64,000 nt of DNA, from the NCBI GenBank assembly GCA_027943335.1, contig BSBK01006398.1:710001-774000 (forward strand), read 5' to 3'. Positions 61,186 to 64,000 of this stretch are shown here, piece by piece. Position numbers and translations under genes: made by a program. The notes below the pieces were generated by a model. It was not told the origin of the DNA. It did no database searches and worked only from the letters and a program-made list of their open reading frames with translations. This DNA comes from Chamaecyparis obtusa. Lineage: Eukaryota > Streptophyta > Pinopsida > Cupressales > Cupressaceae. Position 1 is the first letter of the stretch; each line of letters opens with the position of its first letter.

Positions 61186-64000
61186 AAAACAATTTAGTTT
61201 TTGAATTGAAACTGAAGAAAAGGAATAAGAAACCAAAGAAGAAGATGTATATATCACCTAAAAGGTGGCCTGACGGGGATGATCAGGAGCTTGCTTGCGA
61301 ACACTTTCCAGGACCTCACCATTAGAATGATGAAGGAGGTGATGAAGGTTCTAATCCACTCTCTCAAAGTGATAAGAAAATTCACATCTCTCAGAAAGAT
61401 CACAATCTAGAGTATAGTGAGAGTCAGATGGATGATATAGTTGAGGGGATGATTAGGTTGGAACATAAAGACAAAAGGATGTTAAGAGCCCTTAGGAGAT
61501 GATCAGATGAAACTCTTAGAAGAGTAGGAATAGAAAGGGAAAAACTTGTGTCATCTGATAGTAGTGAAGCTAAAAATGTGAAAGAAAATAAAAAGGAAGG
61601 TACAGATAGAAGCATTCAGACGTCAGTCTATACTCCTCCTCATAGAAAGAGTAGTGGTCATACTATCCAGGAAAATGCCACTAAACCTGTGTGTAAAATA
61701 GATAAAGAAGGGGGAAGTACATAGGATGACAATGGATGGTTTAAGGTTTTTAATAATCCAATGTGTGATTTGAGAAATAGATCAAAAAATATTAATGATC
61801 CCTATAACAATTAGAATAGTGGGGAAGAAGAAATGACAGTGATCAGAAAAGTCACCAGGATGATGAATATGATTTGAATAAGTTTCAAACACACCCTCTC
61901 CATAATAAGAAAACATATAGTTTATTTAATAGTATTGATCATCCCCAATATGGTGAAGATTCACGATACTGGAGAAAAAATGGTGATCATAATTTTATTA
62001 ATTATGGGCAGAATCATAATGAGAGACATTATGACAATGTGCAAGGTGATGGCGAAGAAGATGCTGTGTGAAACCATATGCAACAAGCCAGCTGCTAGCA
62101 AAATAATATTCCTGTACAGAGACAAGCAAATACATCAGGATTGCAAAATAAGGATATGCAAGTTAATAATATGCAAAATGATAGATATAATCATAATGTG
62201 AGGGGTGAATATTATGAAGAAAATGATAATGACATGTTTCAACCAGAATATGAAATGAAACCTACTTATTCATATCAAAATAATTATGATATGCAAGACA
62301 TGTATAATAAAAGCTTGCCGCAAAACAATAATACATGTGAGCAACAGGAAGATGATATATCAAAAAGGAATTATTATAAACACCAGCCAAAGCACCAACA
62401 ATAAGAAGGTATATCTGATATGTATGATAATGCCACGCAAGATAATCAAGGAGATGTAAGACAACAAGATAGTTGTAACATCTTAGGGCAAAAATCAGAG
62501 TATGCGCCTAGCTTCTACAATGAGAAATATCACTCTCAGTATGTAGATCATAAACAACAACATAGCATGTATCCTATACAACATACACCAGATCAGAACA
62601 AAAATGATAATACATATGGAAGAAATCGAATACTTTGATTGTGTGAAGACTCACAAAGAAACCCTAATAATATTCCTAAAATTGTGAAAGGGCTCAAGAT
62701 ACGTGAAATACAAACCTGTAACATATGCCACAGCGGTCAAAATCCTCAACACCCATGTGGGTATGCTAGTATAATTGTGCATAGATAGAGCTTGTGTGAA
62801 CATCCAAGTAATATGTTGATACATCAGCAAGATGTTAAAAGTTGCAATGGGCAATATGGTTGGTATAAGGACAAATGGAAACCTTATAAACTTTCGTAGC
62901 CTACTAATACATATCAGAATATTTCTGATAAGTATCTTGCATAATTTGAAAGTGCAAGCATGCGGCTCCACAGAGATCAAAAACTCGCACAAAGGGAGCC
63001 CCATTTGCAGCAAGGTGACGTAGACCAGCTTGATGGATATCACAAACATGGTATGCATCAGCATATGCAACCTTTGGATGGCAACTACATTGCACAGAAT
63101 GATGGTTATCATTTTGGGCAAAGAGAACAATATAAAGATGAGCAACATGATATTAATAAACAATATAATAATAACTATTATTTTAACCCTGTGCAAGGTG
63201 GTGAAAAATGTATTACATAGAAAATTAAAAATCCTATGCAACATTATATTAATGTTATCCAAGGTGGCGACAACAGAGAGTATTCACAAGGTGATGAAGG
63301 ATGTAAAAGTCATGTGCAGGCTCAACAGGATAATAATTATATTATGCCAACTATCCAAGGAAATTTGAAATATTACAGCCCATTCAAATAGCCATATAAC
63401 AATATGCAAATTCTAGATATGCACCAAGCACGTGGACAGCATTTGCATGATCCAAATTTTGGGCAAAAAGAAATGTATAAATGTCATAAAAACCAGCATG
63501 ATATAGAGGTAAATAAAAAGTATAATAACAATTTTAAAAAATAGCAATATGACTATCAACATTATATCATGCAACCAGAAACAAAGCAATATCTAGATAA
63601 ATGCATGTTTAATGAGTAGCATGGTATCTTCAAATCAGAAAAAAATGAAGGAGCTCATTATTATGATAACTCACATGAAAAATCTAAACGTATTTACCAT
63701 CCTTTACAAAAAATGGAATATATATTGGATGTAAATACACAAAATATGAGATATAATAATCAGCAAGATTGTGATATACAACAAAGTGATTTACGACAGA
63801 GAGCTAATGACATTTTCAATAATCAAAATGAAAATGAATTAGGAAACTTTTCAAATGATCAAAATGGTTTTGCTAATAAAGTCTACAGATGGAAGAATGA
63901 AAAGTATGATAGTATTGATATTAAAAGCCAGCAAGAGGGAATAAAAGGTGGTGGACAATGTCACAAACAAAATAATCAATTCACCGAGAATGGTAAAGTT
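61186..64000 (+). pseudogene. Asn/Gln/Tyr-rich leader frame of a gypsy-like element (runs off window)
   Basis: A reading path from about 61186 to the window end can be followed with roughly a dozen stops and a few shifts. The first 230 residues are Lys/Glu/Ser-rich and charged (SPKRWPDGDD, then IVEGMIRLEHKDKRM). From 61874 the composition changes to extreme Asn, Gln, Tyr, His, Asp and Met (for example QNNNTCEQQEDD, YKHQPKHQQ, QYNNNYYFNPVQGG). Degenerate motifs such as NVQGD, NPVQGG and VIQGGD recur at irregular spacing, suggesting an old repeat. No gag knuckle, protease or RT has appeared by 64000. Its place between a tRNA-Arg-type PBS and the expected gag fits the extra 5' ORF of Ogre-like elements, but I recognise no homologue. 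The low-complexity composition is prion-like. Confidence 0.55.

Noticed and set aside
62651..63262. 203-codon minus-strand frame, hydrophobic
   Set aside because: Antisense of the Asn/Gln/His/Met-rich plus-strand reading; His/Met/Asn codons read backwards give Ile/Met/Leu/Val. No independent support.

Overview
This is a eukaryotic nuclear window with very AT-rich spacer, tRNA-iMet primed LTR retrotransposons, L1-type LINEs with an RNase H tail, a TRIM, spliceosomal introns and remnants of plant-type histone H2B and CHD/PICKLE-like genes. It fits a seed plant with a large, slowly purged genome; a gymnosperm is my guess, but nothing here proves the clade. I see no intact single-copy host gene. 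Almost every reading frame carries in-frame stops. Many can be read as CAA/CAG/CGA to TAA/TAG/TGA or TGG to TAG, as expected from old methylated DNA.

Layout. 1-10.5 kb: AT-rich spacer with a degenerate GGGTTTAG-like block (0.75-1.83 kb), a TG/AG microsatellite, an 18-bp-arm palindrome (2.38 kb) and one weak decayed frame on the minus strand. 10.9-47.7 kb: one L1-like element (LINE-A, plus strand) cut into pieces by three insertions: a 0.4-kb TRIM with a 6-bp direct repeat at its ends (10.96-11.37 kb); a 24.5-kb block with inverted termini and a TTGT duplication (14.48-39.04 kb); and a 7.2-kb LTR element with TTTTA duplications (39.66-46.88 kb). Removing the last two leaves LINE reading frame on both sides of each site.

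The 24.5-kb block is the main discovery. It looks like a giant DNA transposon. It starts and ends with the same roughly 43-bp sequence in opposite orientation and carries palindromic AGGGCGTRCGCCCT-type motifs near both ends. Inside are a decayed intron-containing transposase-like gene (plus strand, 16.5-19.7 kb), an H2B pseudogene (minus), a CHD-remodeller pseudogene (plus), a 338-bp and a 357-bp tandem array (7 kb together), a multi-exon unknown gene (minus, 29.5-31.9 kb), and a nearly full Copia element with ATAGG duplications (minus, 32.03-38.94 kb).

47.7-64 kb: a 0.97-kb TIR element with a TA duplication and an internal 354-bp duplication (48.34-49.31 kb); a 2.5-kb gag-protease-only Copia-like element with ATAAT duplications and a rearranged 5' LTR (49.55-52.05 kb); a second L1-like element (LINE-B, 52.5-58.7 kb) with ORF1, endonuclease, RT, zf-RVT and RNase H regions; AT-rich DNA that probably includes an LTR; and the 5' end of a Ty3/gypsy-like element (PBS at 61.02 kb) whose first frame is extremely Asn/Gln/Tyr-rich and runs off the window.

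The parts are related. The non-autonomous 39.7-46.9-kb element and the autonomous Copia at 32-38.9 kb share a distinctive LTR 3' end, a C-rich loop between 9-nt arms that stay complementary although their sequences differ. This suggests one mobilises the other.
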